Shown here: positions 26,272 through 35,672 of the stretch, piece after piece
Position numbering within the stretch: position 1 is the stretch's first letter
Layout: each line of letters starts with the position of its first letter
DNA from: Drouetiella hepatica Uher 2000/2452
GTDB lineage: Bacteria; Cyanobacteriota; Cyanobacteriia; Elainellales; Elainellaceae
Direction of reading: 5' to 3'
Length of the DNA stretch: 64,000 bases
Assembly (NCBI GenBank): GCA_019359505.1
Contig: JAHHHD010000007.1
Coordinates: 1-64,000, forward strand
Notes under the pieces: generated by a model
What the model saw: the letters and a program-made list of their open reading frames with translations, nothing else
The model's database searches: none
What the model was told of the DNA's origin: nothing
Position numbers and translations under genes: made by a program

Positions 26272-26315
26272 AAAAAAATAGCAGAGAGTTCAGTCTAGGC
26301 TGAACTCTCTGCTAT
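26272..26315 (-). terminator. Rho-independent terminator of psaM
   Basis: On the minus strand a 16-bp perfect stem (arms 26300-26315 and 26278-26293, 6-base loop) is followed directly by a T run (26272-26277 read as A on the plus strand). It lies 32 bp after the psaM stop. This is a textbook intrinsic terminator and contrasts with the intergenic hairpin family, which has no T tail. From 25992 to 26271 I see no gene. Confidence 0.85.
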
Positions 26316-26347
26316 GAATTGAAAGCGGTTGAAAGCCCCTAGAGAGA

Positions 26348-26443
26348 CTACTTGTATAGCTCAGTAGACAGACGGAACGCCAAAACGGCGGGAATCAATG
26401 CCACAACCATTGCCACGTAGACTTGAGTATCTGATAAAGACAT
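26348..26443 (-). CDS. psaM: Photosystem I reaction centre subunit XII
   Basis: A 31-residue single-helix membrane protein beginning MSLSDTQVYVAMVVALIPAV and ending AFRLSTELYK, a near-perfect match to known PsaM. It sits in the thylakoid membrane at the monomer interface of photosystem I and helps trimer stability. It is monocistronic, with its own terminator 32 bp downstream. It is short enough to be missed by automatic length cut-offs. Confidence 0.95.
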   Translation of the reverse strand: MSLSDTQVYVAMVVALIPAVLAFRLSTELYK

Positions 26444-26813
26444 AAGTTTAGAAACTCCTGATGTCATAGATTCAAAGTTGGAAGCTTCGATCGCCACAGC
26501 ACTAATGGTTAGTCTGAATCACTAACATTAATGACTCTAGCGCCGCTACCCCAACGTTCACTAATTTCGGCTAAATCCTGACGCTGTGGAACTCTTCGTC
26601 ACATGATGTAACAGAAAATGTCGCTTCTTATCGAAAATCTATACCGCAATGGTGATCAAGATTGCTTGCACGACCCAGTGATCCGGGCTAAGTTAATAGC
26701 TCATGCAACGGGCAAAAGCCTCCGCAAGTTCTATAGCCTTGCGCCGCTTCGCTTTTCTGCCCTGCTTTTCTGCTCTATGGTTGGCTCCTTCTCTAACTGG
26801 TGTCTGACTCTAT
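26444..26813. other. Gap between psaM and phoU
   Basis: Holds the divergent promoters of psaM and phoU. A 74-residue plus frame at 26618-26842 (starting MSLLIENLYRNGD) overlaps the phoU start; it has no family I recognise and I do not call it. Confidence 0.5.
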
Positions 26814-27482
26814 TTGGAGAGTGTTTCATTGGAAAGTTCTAAATCTACCCCTATTCAGTTGGAACGCCAAATTAGGCGAGTTCAAAGAGACGTGCTGAGA
26901 ATGGGGGCTTTGGTTGAAAATTCCTGCTGGCTGGCTCGTAAATCGCTGTTTGAGCGCGATCTGGAAGCTGCCCGTCAAATTGCAGTTCAAGATAAGCAGA
27001 TTGATCAGCTGTATCGGCAAATAGAGCTGGATTGCGTCGATCTGATTTCGCTGCAAATGCATGTCACTCAAGATTTGCGTCTGCTCAGCGCTCTGATGCA
27101 GCTTATTCGCGATTTAGAGCGCATTGGCGACTATGCGGAAGATCTAGGCGAGATTGCCGTGAAGCTATTTCCCTATCCTGTTCACAGCTGCATGGAGGAT
27201 GTGCAACTCATGCTCGATCGCTGTCGGGCAATGCTGGCAATGAGTTTGGCGGCTTTGTCTGACTTGGATGCAGAGTCGGGGCTAGATATTAAAATCAAAG
27301 ACGATGCTGTTGATTCTGACTACGAAGCGCTCTACAACCTTCTCGCACACCAGACCGATGTGAAAGGAACGATCGAGCCAATCGTCTTGTTGGTTCTGGT
27401 GATTCGGCATCTAGAACGCATGGCGGATCATGCTACCAATATTGGCAAGCGAGTCGCCTACATTGTTACAGGGCAGCGTTAA
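26814..27482 (+). CDS. phoU: Phosphate signalling complex protein PhoU
   Basis: Negative regulator linking the Pst phosphate transporter to the PhoR/SphS kinase. The 222-residue all-helical protein has two PhoU repeats with the metal-binding E/DxxxD patterns, seen as DLERIGDYAEDLGEIAVKL near residues 100-118 and RHLERMADHATNIGKRVAYI at about 198-217. No ATG is available: the frame starts at TTG 26814 (MESVSLES) or TTG 26829; the true start is uncertain. No pst genes are adjacent. Confidence 0.9.
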   Translation: MESVSLESSKSTPIQLERQIRRVQRDVLRMGALVENSCWLARKSLFERDLEAARQIAVQDKQIDQLYRQIELDCVDLISLQMHVTQDLRLLSALMQLIRDLERIGDYAEDLGEIAVKLFPYPVHSCMEDVQLMLDRCRAMLAMSLAALSDLDAESGLDIKIKDDAVDSDYEALYNLLAHQTDVKGTIEPIVLLVLVIRHLERMADHATNIGKRVAYIVTGQR

Positions 27483-28231
27483 ATTTCTGGCTGGCTGAAT
27501 TTCTGGCGCACAGTTTTCTAGCTGATTCATTTTCTAAAAACCTGCGACCTAGAGAACTGCGACCTTGCTAATTCAGCAATGTCAAAATTTTCAGGTTTAA
27601 AAAACATTTTTTCTAAGAAAGTTTGAATAGAATAGGGAAAGTGCAAAAATAGAGGAAACCCTTCCGCTTCTCTCCAAGCGCTATCCATTCAACTCGGTCT
27701 TTGCCGCGTCGCGTGGCTTTAACCCAAGACTTGTTGCCCAAGGGTTAGATCTCAAAAGTTTCAGCCCTTTTACACAAGAGTCTGCAAGAGCGATTGGCAT
27801 AGAGATAGCGTCAGAGTAGCCAAGTGAAGAGCAAAAGAGTGAAGAGCAAAAGAGCAACTGTCTCTCAACGGCACTGCCTCTGCGCTCTTTCCTTCAGCGA
27901 TTCTTGGGGAGAGAAGCTTGAGTTTTGCAAGACGGTTGTTCGGGCATACATTCGGTTGGCGGGTTATGTTTTCAGCCAAATTGTTCGTTAGAGCGATCGC
28001 TGAGCGCACCGAAGTAGAAGTCTAGAGTCTTCTCTGAGTATGGAACACAGTTTGCCCTTGTTCGGCATAGCCAGAGTAGATAAGGCTCTCTGTAGATGAC
28101 GTACAGATTGCGAAAGACTACAAGGACTGTGAATCCTACGGTGATTCATCTGATGAATTACCCTAGCGATTGGCTCAGGAGCAACGGTAAGGGCGAGGAG
28201 TTAAGACAATCAACTAAGGATCAGTCGCTAC
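27483..28231. other. 750-bp gap upstream of the RNase R-like gene
   Basis: No supported gene. It contains a 15-bp perfect direct duplication (27824-27838 and 27839-27853, gtgaagagcaaaaga) and an A/T-rich block near 27590-27650 that could be a promoter. The length suggests a long 5' leader for the exonuclease gene, which would fit post-transcriptional control; this is inference. Confidence 0.4.
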
Positions 28232-30700
28232 ATGGAATTCTCGATTGCAACGCTGCTAGCAAACTTTGCAGAGGACAAGTTGGTTGCCCCCAAGGCGCTG
28301 GAGAAGAAGCTGAATTGCAAAGATGATGTCAGCCTTCGTAAGCTACAAATTGCTCTAGATGCCTTAGAGCGTACGGGTGTCTTGATGAAGGAGCGAGGAA
28401 AATATCGCCGTGCGCCCGAAGAAGACATCGTAGAAGGTAAGCTGCGCTGTTCTAGCAAGGGTTTTTGCTTTGCCATTCAGGATGTGGAAGGATCGGAGGA
28501 TGTCTACATTCGGGAAAGCCATCTGCACAGCGCCTGGAATGGCGATCGCGTTTTGGTGCGAGTTACCAAAGAGGGCACAAGGCGGCGCAGTCCTGAAGGT
28601 GAGGTGCGGCTGATTCTCGATCGCGCCAATTCATCGGTGCTGGCGCGGGTGAAGCAGGTCGAGGAGCAGTATCGAGCGACTCCCCTAGACGATCGCTTGC
28701 TGTTTGAAGTCGAGCTGCTGCCGGAGGCAAGCGTCGATTTGCAGGAGGCCGTTGATCAGCTGGTTCATGTCGAGATTCTACGCTATCCCTTGGGTAACCA
28801 CTTGCCGATGGGCAGAGTGGCGCAAGTTTTAGGTAGCGATGCCGAAGCAGCCTCTGAATTTGATATTGTCTGCTGCAAGTATGATTTGCCCCGTCAGTTT
28901 CCAGAGGAAGTGCTGGCGGCAGCTGATTTGCTCTCGCCTAAGCTGCGCAAAGGCGATTTGAAGAACCGCTTGGACTTGCGCAAGTTGCCAACCATTACTA
29001 TTGATGGCCCGCCTACGCCTACGGGACCCGCGATCGATGATGCCCTCACCTTGAAGGATCTACACAACGGCAACTGGCAGCTCGGCGTTCACATTGCCGA
29101 TGTCTCGTCCTATATTGAACCCAACTCGCCGCTTGACCTAGAAGCCCGTAAGCGAAGTAACTCCATTTACCTAGCCGATGTCGCGATTCCCATGCTGCCT
29201 GAGCAGGTACACCGCTGCTGTGCCTTGGCAGTAGATCAGGATCGGCTGGCGGTTTCCGTGCTCATCACGCTGGATGATCAGGGACAGGTCGTTAAGTTTG
29301 AGCTGGAGCCGACGGTGATTCAGGTGAATCATCGCCTTGACTATCAGCAGGCTCAGGCGATCTTGCAGCGAAACGAGGCTTCTGACATAGAAGTCACGCC
29401 TGCCTATCCGCTGCCGTCGCTGGAGGAGCTACAGGAGTTTGAGCCTGTGTTTACGATGTTGGACAATCTGTATACGATTAGCCAATCCATTCGTACTCAA
29501 CGCTTAAACCGGGGCGCATTTGACCTGAATTTGCCTGAAAAAATCTTCCCTGACGAGGCAAACCCAGAGCTGAGCAAGTTCCTTTCGACCAAGTTTCAGT
29601 ATGATGACGAGGGCGCTTTGGGGGCAATGGTGGTGTCTTCACTGCTGCCAGCGCGATCGATCGTCACCGAATTAATGCTGCTGGCAAATCAGCTTGTTGC
29701 CTCTCATCTGCTGGCGTTGCAGGTGCCTGCCGTCTATCGGGTGCATCGCACGCCTGATCCCAGCGATGTGCAGGAGTTGCTAAAGCTGGTCAGCAATATG
29801 GGCATCGACTCTCACATGGAGCAGGAAGATGTCGTGCATCCGCGAGACTATCAGCGTTTGGTCAATCACTTTGCGGAGTCCAAAACCGAAAAGGTGCTGA
29901 CCTATTTGCTGCTGTCTACCTTCAAGCCTGCTGTCTACAGCACCACCCCCGGCACTCATTTTGGTCTAGCGCTCGATCAGGCTTATACCCATTTCACCTC
30001 GCCGCTGCGTCGCTACCCCGATCTGCTGCTGCATCGAGTGCTGCATGCGGTGTTTGAGCAAGGTCGCGATCGCCGCACCACGCGCTCTAAAGACAGGGTT
30101 GACCTGCGAAACAGCTCTTGCCATGGGCAAATCAACTGGAATGTCTTGCCAACCGACATTCATGCCGAGCTAGAAGAAACCTTCACTACGCTGGTCGTGC
30201 ATCTCACTGAGCAGGAGAAGCTGGCGCAAGAGGCTGAATCTGATCTGGAAGGTCTGAAGAAAGCTGAGTTTATGCAGCAGCATACGGGCAAGGTTTTCCA
30301 CGGCTTGATTACGGGCGTGCAGTCCTACGGCTTCTTTGTCGAAATTGAGGAGCTATTGGTTGAAGGGTTGGTGCATGTCAGCTCGCTCAAAGATGACTGG
30401 TATGAGTATCGATCGCGCCAGCAAAAGCTGGTAGGGCGCAAAAATCGTAGACAGTATAAGCTGGGTGATCGAGTAGAGGTACAGGTCAAGAGCGTCGATT
30501 ACTACCGTCAGCAAATTGATTTGGTGGCTGTGGGTGGCGGCAGCGAAGCCTCTGAGGACGACGATGCGGATGACCATAACGACGAGCACCTGGATGATCA
30601 CAATGGCGACCGCGATGACCTGAATAGGGATCGCAATGATCACAATGGCGATGATGAAGCTCTGGAACTCAACGGGCATGAATCAGAGGCCTATGATTAA
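28232..30700 (+). CDS. RNase II/RNase R-family 3'-5' exoribonuclease with altered Asp loop
   Basis: An 822-residue exoribonuclease: N-terminal winged helix and cold-shock-like region (1-200), RNB catalytic domain (about 240-600) with LGVHIADVSSYI and FTSPLRRYPDLLLHRVL, and an S1 RNA-binding domain (about 690-775, GKVFHGLITGVQSYGFFVEI). The tail (about 780-822) is a low-complexity Asp/His/Asn stretch. In E. coli RNase R the metal loop reads TIDGEDARDFDDA; here it is TIDGPPTPTGPAIDDA (residues 256-271), keeping Asp258, Asp269 and Asp270 but with Ala at the position of the Asp two before the pair, and three extra residues. Degrades or trims structured RNA if active. Monocistronic. Confidence 0.85.
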   Translation: MEFSIATLLANFAEDKLVAPKALEKKLNCKDDVSLRKLQIALDALERTGVLMKERGKYRRAPEEDIVEGKLRCSSKGFCFAIQDVEGSEDVYIRESHLHSAWNGDRVLVRVTKEGTRRRSPEGEVRLILDRANSSVLARVKQVEEQYRATPLDDRLLFEVELLPEASVDLQEAVDQLVHVEILRYPLGNHLPMGRVAQVLGSDAEAASEFDIVCCKYDLPRQFPEEVLAAADLLSPKLRKGDLKNRLDLRKLPTITIDGPPTPTGPAIDDALTLKDLHNGNWQLGVHIADVSSYIEPNSPLDLEARKRSNSIYLADVAIPMLPEQVHRCCALAVDQDRLAVSVLITLDDQGQVVKFELEPTVIQVNHRLDYQQAQAILQRNEASDIEVTPAYPLPSLEELQEFEPVFTMLDNLYTISQSIRTQRLNRGAFDLNLPEKIFPDEANPELSKFLSTKFQYDDEGALGAMVVSSLLPARSIVTELMLLANQLVASHLLALQVPAVYRVHRTPDPSDVQELLKLVSNMGIDSHMEQEDVVHPRDYQRLVNHFAESKTEKVLTYLLLSTFKPAVYSTTPGTHFGLALDQAYTHFTSPLRRYPDLLLHRVLHAVFEQGRDRRTTRSKDRVDLRNSSCHGQINWNVLPTDIHAELEETFTTLVVHLTEQEKLAQEAESDLEGLKKAEFMQQHTGKVFHGLITGVQSYGFFVEIEELLVEGLVHVSSLKDDWYEYRSRQQKLVGRKNRRQYKLGDRVEVQVKSVDYYRQQIDLVAVGGGSEASEDDDADDHNDEHLDDHNGDRDDLNRDRNDHNGDDEALELNGHESEAYD

Positions 30701-30756
30701 ACGCTTATGATGAAGAAGGGCGAATTCAACCTCACAAACGCCCGTTAAAGACACCT

Positions 30757-31404
30757 GTGAACACTCCTTCTCTTCCGCTCATCTTGGGCATCACGGGTGC
30801 GTCAGGTCTAATTTACGCTGTACGTGCCCTGAAGTTTTTGCTAGAAGCAGACTATGCGATCGAGCTAGTCGCTTCTAAATCAACCTACATGGTTTGGCAA
30901 GCCGAGGAAAATATTCGGATGCCTGTCGAAGGCATCCAGCAGGAGCAGTTTTGGCGGCAGCAGGCTGGGGTAGATCTGGGCGGCAAACTGCACTGCCATC
31001 CTTGGGGCGACGTAGGGGCAAATATTGCTAGTGGCTCCTTTAGAGCGATCGGCATGGTGATTATGCCCTGTAGTATGAGTACAGTGGGCAAGCTAGCCGC
31101 TGGGCTAAGTGGCGATTTGCTAGAACGGGCAGCCGACGTGCAGCTTAAAGAAGGGCGTAAACTGGTGCTGGTGCCTCGCGAAACGCCTTTCAGCCTAATT
31201 CATCTCCGCAACTTGACCACCCTTGCTGAAGCGGGAGCTAGGATTGTACCCGCCATTCCTGCCTGGTATCATCATCCTCAGACGATCGAAGATCTAGTTG
31301 ATTTTGTCGTGGCGCGTGCCCTAGATCAGCTCAACATTGACTGTGTGCCTCTCAAACGTTGGCAAGGACATTTGGGAAAGGACGAATTGCATGAAGAGAT
31401 TTAA
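30757..31404 (+). CDS. ubiX: Flavin prenyltransferase UbiX
   Basis: Adds a dimethylallyl group to FMN to make the prenyl-FMN cofactor of UbiD decarboxylases. The 215-residue product has the flavoprotein start LILGITGASGLIYAVRALKFLL, SGSFRAIGMVIMPCSMSTVGKLAAGLSGDLLERAADVQLKEGRKLVLVPRETPFSLIHLRNL (recognised in parts: VIMPCSMSTVGKLAAG and VLVPRETPFS) typical of the family. Start is GTG 30757. Same strand as the exonuclease gene, 56 bp downstream of its stop, so possibly co-transcribed. The next gap holds hairpin H7. Confidence 0.95.
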   Translation: MNTPSLPLILGITGASGLIYAVRALKFLLEADYAIELVASKSTYMVWQAEENIRMPVEGIQQEQFWRQQAGVDLGGKLHCHPWGDVGANIASGSFRAIGMVIMPCSMSTVGKLAAGLSGDLLERAADVQLKEGRKLVLVPRETPFSLIHLRNLTTLAEAGARIVPAIPAWYHHPQTIEDLVDFVVARALDQLNIDCVPLKRWQGHLGKDELHEEI

Positions 31405-31423
31405 CCCAGAGACTCAGCACAGG

Positions 31424-31535
31424 ACTTACAGCAATTTTCAATTGCCTAAGCCACAGATTTTTTGTTGTGTGCTGCGCGGAGCGCAGCACACAACAAAAAA
31501 TCTAAATAGACTCAAGCGCAAAGCGCTGTAGCACG
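31424..31535. repeat. Hairpin element H7 with conserved flanks
   Basis: Hairpin arms 31455-31477 and 31481-31503, 23 bp perfect, loop GGA. Left flank 31425-31456 matches the reverse complement of 56586-56617 (H10) at 30 of 32 positions; right flank holds AAGCGCAAAGCGCT (a small palindrome) also shared with H10. The stems of H7 and H10 are otherwise unrelated in sequence. Confidence 0.9.
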
Positions 31536-31547
31536 GAGACTTAAACC

Positions 31548-32465
31548 ATGTCCGCAATCCGAATTGTCCCTGTATTGCTCATTCTTGGCGGACTGGTGAT
31601 GTTTGCCCTACAAAATATGTCGCCCGCACTGCCGCTCGTGATTTTGGGAACTGCCACTCAGCCGCTTCCTTTAGCGCTGTGGATTGGGGGGGCGATCGCC
31701 TCTGGAGCCGTAACGACCCTGCTGATTTCCGGGCTATCCGGTCTAGGTCGCTCTACTCGACGCGCACCCAACCGCCCAGCCGCCAATCGGTTCTCTAGCA
31801 GCTCGGCTCCGCGCAATCCTTTCGCTCGCGCTGCTGGAAGCGCTCCTGGCAGCCCCTCTAGAGGGGCTTCTGCCAGCACCAGCACCCGCCTCCAGGATGA
31901 CTGGGAAAACAGAGGGCAAGCCAAGGACGAATGGGATGATTGGGAGGAGCCACAGACGGCTAGACCCAGCAGCTTTAATGACTCTAGCGGCTCTTCAAGC
32001 AGCTCCAGCTTTCGCAACCCCCAGCCCGAAATTCGAGATCGCACTGACGATGACTGGCGAAACTGGGATGGCTATGAGGACTCCCGCAGAGACGATCGCC
32101 GTGAAAGCCCCAACCCTGAACCTCGCGTTCCTCGCCGCACAGATTTTGAGGTTAAGCGCGATCCGGCAACCCGCTACCAGTCTGGTTCTGTCTATTCCTA
32201 CGGCTACAATCAACCTGATAATCCTGATTTTGAAGATATAGATTCGCGAGAAGACCCACGTAAAGAGGAAGCGCCGGGGCGTCCAGGGGTCTATGATGCC
32301 GAATACCGAGTAATCACTCCGCCCTACAGACCTGATCCTGAAGTCGCCCCTGCGCACCAAGATGATTGGGAGGCTGTAGAGGAGGAGCTAGCAGATAAAC
32401 CTTTTGATTCTGATCTGGACGGCTCTAATCTCGACAGAAATCAGCGCGATCGCAGAACTCCATGA
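31548..32465 (+). CDS. Two-helix membrane protein with long acidic disordered tail
   Basis: A 305-residue protein. Residues 1-65 carry two hydrophobic helices separated by a short loop (IVPVLLILGGLVMFALQN and LALWIGGAIASGAVTTLLISGL), the arrangement of LapA-domain proteins. The remainder is Ser/Pro/Arg and then Asp/Glu/Arg rich (DDWENRGQAKDEWDDWEE), predicted disordered, possibly for peripheral interaction. Function unknown. The stop overlaps the next ATG by 4 bp, so it is translationally coupled to the TPR gene. Confidence 0.75.
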   Translation: MSAIRIVPVLLILGGLVMFALQNMSPALPLVILGTATQPLPLALWIGGAIASGAVTTLLISGLSGLGRSTRRAPNRPAANRFSSSSAPRNPFARAAGSAPGSPSRGASASTSTRLQDDWENRGQAKDEWDDWEEPQTARPSSFNDSSGSSSSSSFRNPQPEIRDRTDDDWRNWDGYEDSRRDDRRESPNPEPRVPRRTDFEVKRDPATRYQSGSVYSYGYNQPDNPDFEDIDSREDPRKEEAPGRPGVYDAEYRVITPPYRPDPEVAPAHQDDWEAVEEELADKPFDSDLDGSNLDRNQRDRRTP

Positions 32466-32962
32466 ATACCTCAAGCTTTCTCATCTGGATTATCTTTGTG
32501 GGGGCGATCGCCGCCTTTGCCGTCATCAATATGTCTCAAGCCTATGTTGGGTCAGGCAGCCTAGCCGTAGTCTTTTCAGAGCCGATTTTGCCCACACCAC
32601 CTTCTGCCGCAGACTCAGAAGTAGCTCTCTCACCATCAGTTTTCTTACAGCAGAGTCAAGAAGTGCAGCAGGGCAATGAGGCATTTCAAGCCGGGAACTA
32701 CCGCAAAGCCGCCGATCGCTTCGCCGCAGCTATTCAGCTCCATCCCAATTTTGCTGAAGCCTATCACAATCGAGGACGGGCGATCGCAAACCTTCGCAGC
32801 GACAATGAAGCGGCTAGCATCCTCGTCAAGGCAGGGGAACTTTACCTTCAGCAGGACAATACTACAGGCTATGAGCAGGTGAAGCAAGATTTGAAGCTGC
32901 TAAAAGAAAAAAGAATAGAAGATAAAGCGCTGAAGGAAAAAACGCCTCCAGAGCAAGGGTGA
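32462..32962 (+). CDS. Membrane-anchored small TPR protein
   Basis: 166 residues: an N-terminal hydrophobic helix (SSFLIWIIFVGAIAAFAVINM) anchors the protein, followed by a spacer and about two TPR units (EVQQGNEAFQAGNYRKAADRFAAAIQLHPNFAEAYHNRGRA). Charged C-terminal tail. It starts within the stop of the preceding membrane protein (ATGA overlap), so the two probably act together. No catalytic motif; a scaffolding role is inferred. Confidence 0.8.
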   Translation: MNTSSFLIWIIFVGAIAAFAVINMSQAYVGSGSLAVVFSEPILPTPPSAADSEVALSPSVFLQQSQEVQQGNEAFQAGNYRKAADRFAAAIQLHPNFAEAYHNRGRAIANLRSDNEAASILVKAGELYLQQDNTTGYEQVKQDLKLLKEKRIEDKALKEKTPPEQG

Positions 32963-33160
32963 ACGCTCCAATTTCAAGGAACTTCAAAGGATTCTCACTT
33001 CCTGATCTGAAGGTCACAAGTGGGACGTTTTGAAGCTCTCTTAACGGTTTTGGTCGGCGATCGCTCGGTTCTTTACATCTTACCCAAGCGGTTTCGGTCA
33101 ATCCGCTGCACCCGAATTGTTAGACCTAGGGACAACAACGTAAAACCCGAACACAGCACA

Positions 33161-34099
33161 CTACTCATCACTTGCCAGAGCCGCAACATCAGCAATACGT
33201 TCTTGATCCCACTGATTATAAGTTTGGTTAGTATTCTTCACCCTCCAAAACTCTCTACCATTAACTGATGTTCCAGTGATTATACTTGCAGCACCAGTTG
33301 GACTAGAAACTGAAACATCTGCTGTAAGCTGAAAGCTTATTTCGTCTACTGTTTCTACCAATGTTCCATCTTGAATAAATTGCTCTCTCATCTCCGTGTA
33401 TGTTGCTCTAAGAGAATTTTTAGTTTCTTTTTTAATTGTTGAACCTTTCAATATTACAAACTGCCCGTCTATTTCTTGAGCCGTTGCATTGTAGTCAGAA
33501 CTACTAGCTGTAAAAATTGGTGAAGTAATTTTCGAAACTGTTGGAACTGTCCGGTCTGTCTGGGTTGACAAGCTTATTGAAATAGTTGGGGCAGGAGTTG
33601 CAAAAGGAAGATTAAGTACTGGTAAGAGAATCAACAGTTGCTCAAGAAAATACTCCATATCTGCAACGTCCGGCTCTGGTAAGCTAGGTATTTCAGGCGA
33701 TGTACCATTTTCCAAAATTGCTCGACCAGCCTGTGCAGTAATGTCAATTAAGCGGCTTTCTAAGTACCGTACATGAGCCTTTGTCAAATTCTCATCTTTG
33801 CTAATAACAATGACTGTGCGACTCCAAAAATCTTTAGCAGGATCGCTATTATGTTGTGTTAAACGCTTTAAAACATTATCGCTTTCCCCAATGTACACTT
33901 TATCTTTAAGTGGGCTGCTAGGATCTTCACCGACCAATACATATATGCCTGTTCGCTTGGTTTCACTACGTTGGGCTAGGCTAACTAGCTGAGATCTAGG
34001 AGATGCAATCACCTTTCCCGTCCAATTCATAATCTCAGTTGTCATGATACCTGTAGCTGTTCCATCTACAAGAAAAATACGAATCGATCGTCCAGGCAT
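33161..34099 (-). CDS. GIY-YIG nuclease-domain protein with C-terminal DUF4357
   Basis: 312 residues. The GIY-YIG core lies at about residues 50-140: TGIYVLVGED...KVYIGESDNVLKRLTQH with conserved GIY and YIG, then the Arg of LKRL and a Glu in the YLESRL helix. The C-terminal region ends with SVNGREFWRVKNTNQTYNQW, the signature of DUF4357. The N-terminal 35 residues (IRIFLVDGTATGIMTTEI) form a small leading motif seen in this subgroup. Possible restriction, repair or defence nuclease; no methylase or helicase gene is adjacent. AT-rich compared with neighbours, perhaps horizontally acquired. Confidence 0.8.
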   Translation of the reverse strand: MPGRSIRIFLVDGTATGIMTTEIMNWTGKVIASPRSQLVSLAQRSETKRTGIYVLVGEDPSSPLKDKVYIGESDNVLKRLTQHNSDPAKDFWSRTVIVISKDENLTKAHVRYLESRLIDITAQAGRAILENGTSPEIPSLPEPDVADMEYFLEQLLILLPVLNLPFATPAPTISISLSTQTDRTVPTVSKITSPIFTASSSDYNATAQEIDGQFVILKGSTIKKETKNSLRATYTEMREQFIQDGTLVETVDEISFQLTADVSVSSPTGAASIITGTSVNGREFWRVKNTNQTYNQWDQERIADVAALASDE

Positions 34100-34356
34100 A
34101 GGGAAATTTTTATATGGAGGAGTTTCTTATAAGTTTTCCCAAAGAGAGCAGGGTCTAACTTCTTTTTAGAGAGAAAGATTCTGCATATCCACCCAAAATG
34201 AGGAGGATCTGTAGAATCTTTCCGTAGAATACTCAATTGGGATGGATTGGCAAAATCCTTCTGCCTATTTTCAGGTTTGATACGAATGTTTCCCCTAGGT
34301 GTGATTGAACCTATACCGTTTCCACAATATCCGTCCGATCGCCTCCTTTTCCATCC

Positions 34357-34908
34357 TTAACTCTGTTCTTTCAACCATGCCTCAGCGGCTTGGGGCGATC
34401 GCAATTCTACGATCGTCAAATGCGCCGCTTCTGGCTGCTGAAACCAAATGGGATACTGCTGCTGTCTCTTTTTATAGGTTTTGAGCATCCAAACAATCAT
34501 TGAATCTTTGCTGAAGGCAGTCCGCAAGCTTTCCCGGTTGCCATTCCAAAGTTCTTGTCGAGTCAAGCCTCGCCATAGGGTTCGTTGGACAATGCGGCTG
34601 AAGACCAGCCAAAAGGGGTAGTTCAACCAAACTACCGTATCGGCGCGGCTCCAAACTAGATCACGGACACGGCTGTAGTTGCCATCTATGACCCAGCGAT
34701 CGCCCACCAAAACTTGCTCCAACCGCTGCCGAAACACCTCTGTAGAAACGTTTGTCCAGTTGGCATCCCAATGCAGAGCATCCATTTCAATGTGCTGTAT
34801 CTGAAGCTGTGCTGCAATTTGTTTTGCCAAAGTCGTTTTGCCTGAACCGCTCGTGCCGACGACATGAATTCGTTTGCCTACATCTTTTCTTACATTCATA
34901 GTCTGCAC
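34357..34908 (-). CDS. P-loop nucleoside kinase, adenylate-kinase-like ('topology modulation' type)
   Basis: 183 residues with Walker A HVVGTSGSGKTTLAKQIA (about residues 15-32), the substrate motif MDALHWDANW, and WVIDGNYSRVRDLVWSRADTVVWLNYP, the pattern of bacterial proteins annotated as DNA topology modulation protein/AAA kinases. Likely phosphorylates a nucleotide or small molecule; substrate unknown. Starts MQTMNVRKDVGKR; a second ATG four codons in is possible. Monocistronic, with hairpin H8 about 40 bp upstream. Confidence 0.75.
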   Translation of the reverse strand: MQTMNVRKDVGKRIHVVGTSGSGKTTLAKQIAAQLQIQHIEMDALHWDANWTNVSTEVFRQRLEQVLVGDRWVIDGNYSRVRDLVWSRADTVVWLNYPFWLVFSRIVQRTLWRGLTRQELWNGNRESLRTAFSKDSMIVWMLKTYKKRQQQYPIWFQQPEAAHLTIVELRSPQAAEAWLKEQS

Positions 34909-34949
34909 TTCTGTATTGAGTCTTATAGTGCTTCGTGCTCGATTAGAAC

Positions 34950-35000
34950 CAGATTACTTTTTGAAAGTTTTGCTCTGCAAAACTTTCAAAAAGTAATCTG
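34950..35000. repeat. Hairpin element H8 (24-bp arms, TCT loop)
   Basis: Arms 34950-34973 and 34977-35000 are perfect complements around TCT. Unlike the other copies its inner stem is AT-rich (gttttgc/gcaaaac) with only a GC pair next to the loop. Between the P-loop kinase and the broken DUF gene, both on the minus strand. Confidence 0.9.
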
Positions 35001-35066
35001 TACCTCGCTCCAATAAGAAATATATTAGAGTTTTGGGATTAGGTTGGGTCGATGTGCAGCTCTAAC

Positions 35067-35672
35067 CTAATTTGCAAGAGGTTGATTCTCAAATTCTTTA
35101 TCCTCAACTCCTTTCCAATACTGTTTAAGGGTAATTTCCACAGCACTCTCGTCATTGCCTCTGCAATACTTTCTCCAGTATTGCTCCAAAGCTCTTTGAG
35201 CGCTCTTGCTATCTGCGTGATCTTTGCCATAGCTCATGATGAAGTAGAGAAACTGGCAAACAGCATGAGACTGAGCCTGATCTAAAGATGTGAATCGCTC
35301 TAGCTTATGCTTCTTAAGATCTTCGTAGATCTTAAGCTGGTAAATTGTCGCATCAACAGACGTAGAGTCACTGGTTTCATAGTGGTTGAGCGTCCAGGTC
35401 ATGTAGGCAAGAATGTAGTAGCAGAAACCGAAGCAATCTAGGAAGCTAAGACTTGAAGAATGGCGTTCAATATCGATTTCAGGGACTTCTTGCTAACGGC
35501 GATCGGTGTCTTTGAGTCGAGCTGTGAAACGCAATTCATCCGAGCCGTAGCTATCAATTACATCTGCTTCGTGGAGTGTGACTCCACGACCTCGAATAAC
35601 GCCGTTAAATGCTGTGGCAATGGATTGCAAAGCGGCTGTGCGGGCAGTTTCAACGTATCTAAAGGTTGCCAC
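35067..35672 (-). pseudogene. DUF6714-like gene interrupted by an in-frame TAG
   Basis: Reading leftward from GTG 35672 (or TTG 35630) the frame gives FNGVIRGRGVTLHEADVIDS, YGSDELRFTARLKDTDRR and then TAG at 35493-35495; the same frame continues QEVPEIDIERHSSSLSFLDC and FGFCYYILAYMTWTLNHYET to a stop at 35067. GVTLHEADVID-YGS...DTD-W-EVP...F-D--GF-FY-PAYM is the pattern I associate with this small family, where a Trp usually follows DTDRR, so the TAG is probably a TGG change. The 3' part alone (35067-35402) is a 111-residue open frame. The gene overlaps the CPCC gene by 115 bp. A sequencing error would restore it. Confidence 0.7.

Noticed and set aside
26618-26842. 74-residue frame before phoU
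   Set aside because: It overlaps the phoU start, has no ribosome-binding support and no recognisable family.
27483-28231. tRNA or other structured RNA gene upstream of the RNase R-like gene
   Set aside because: No T-loop consensus or clover-leaf could be made by eye.
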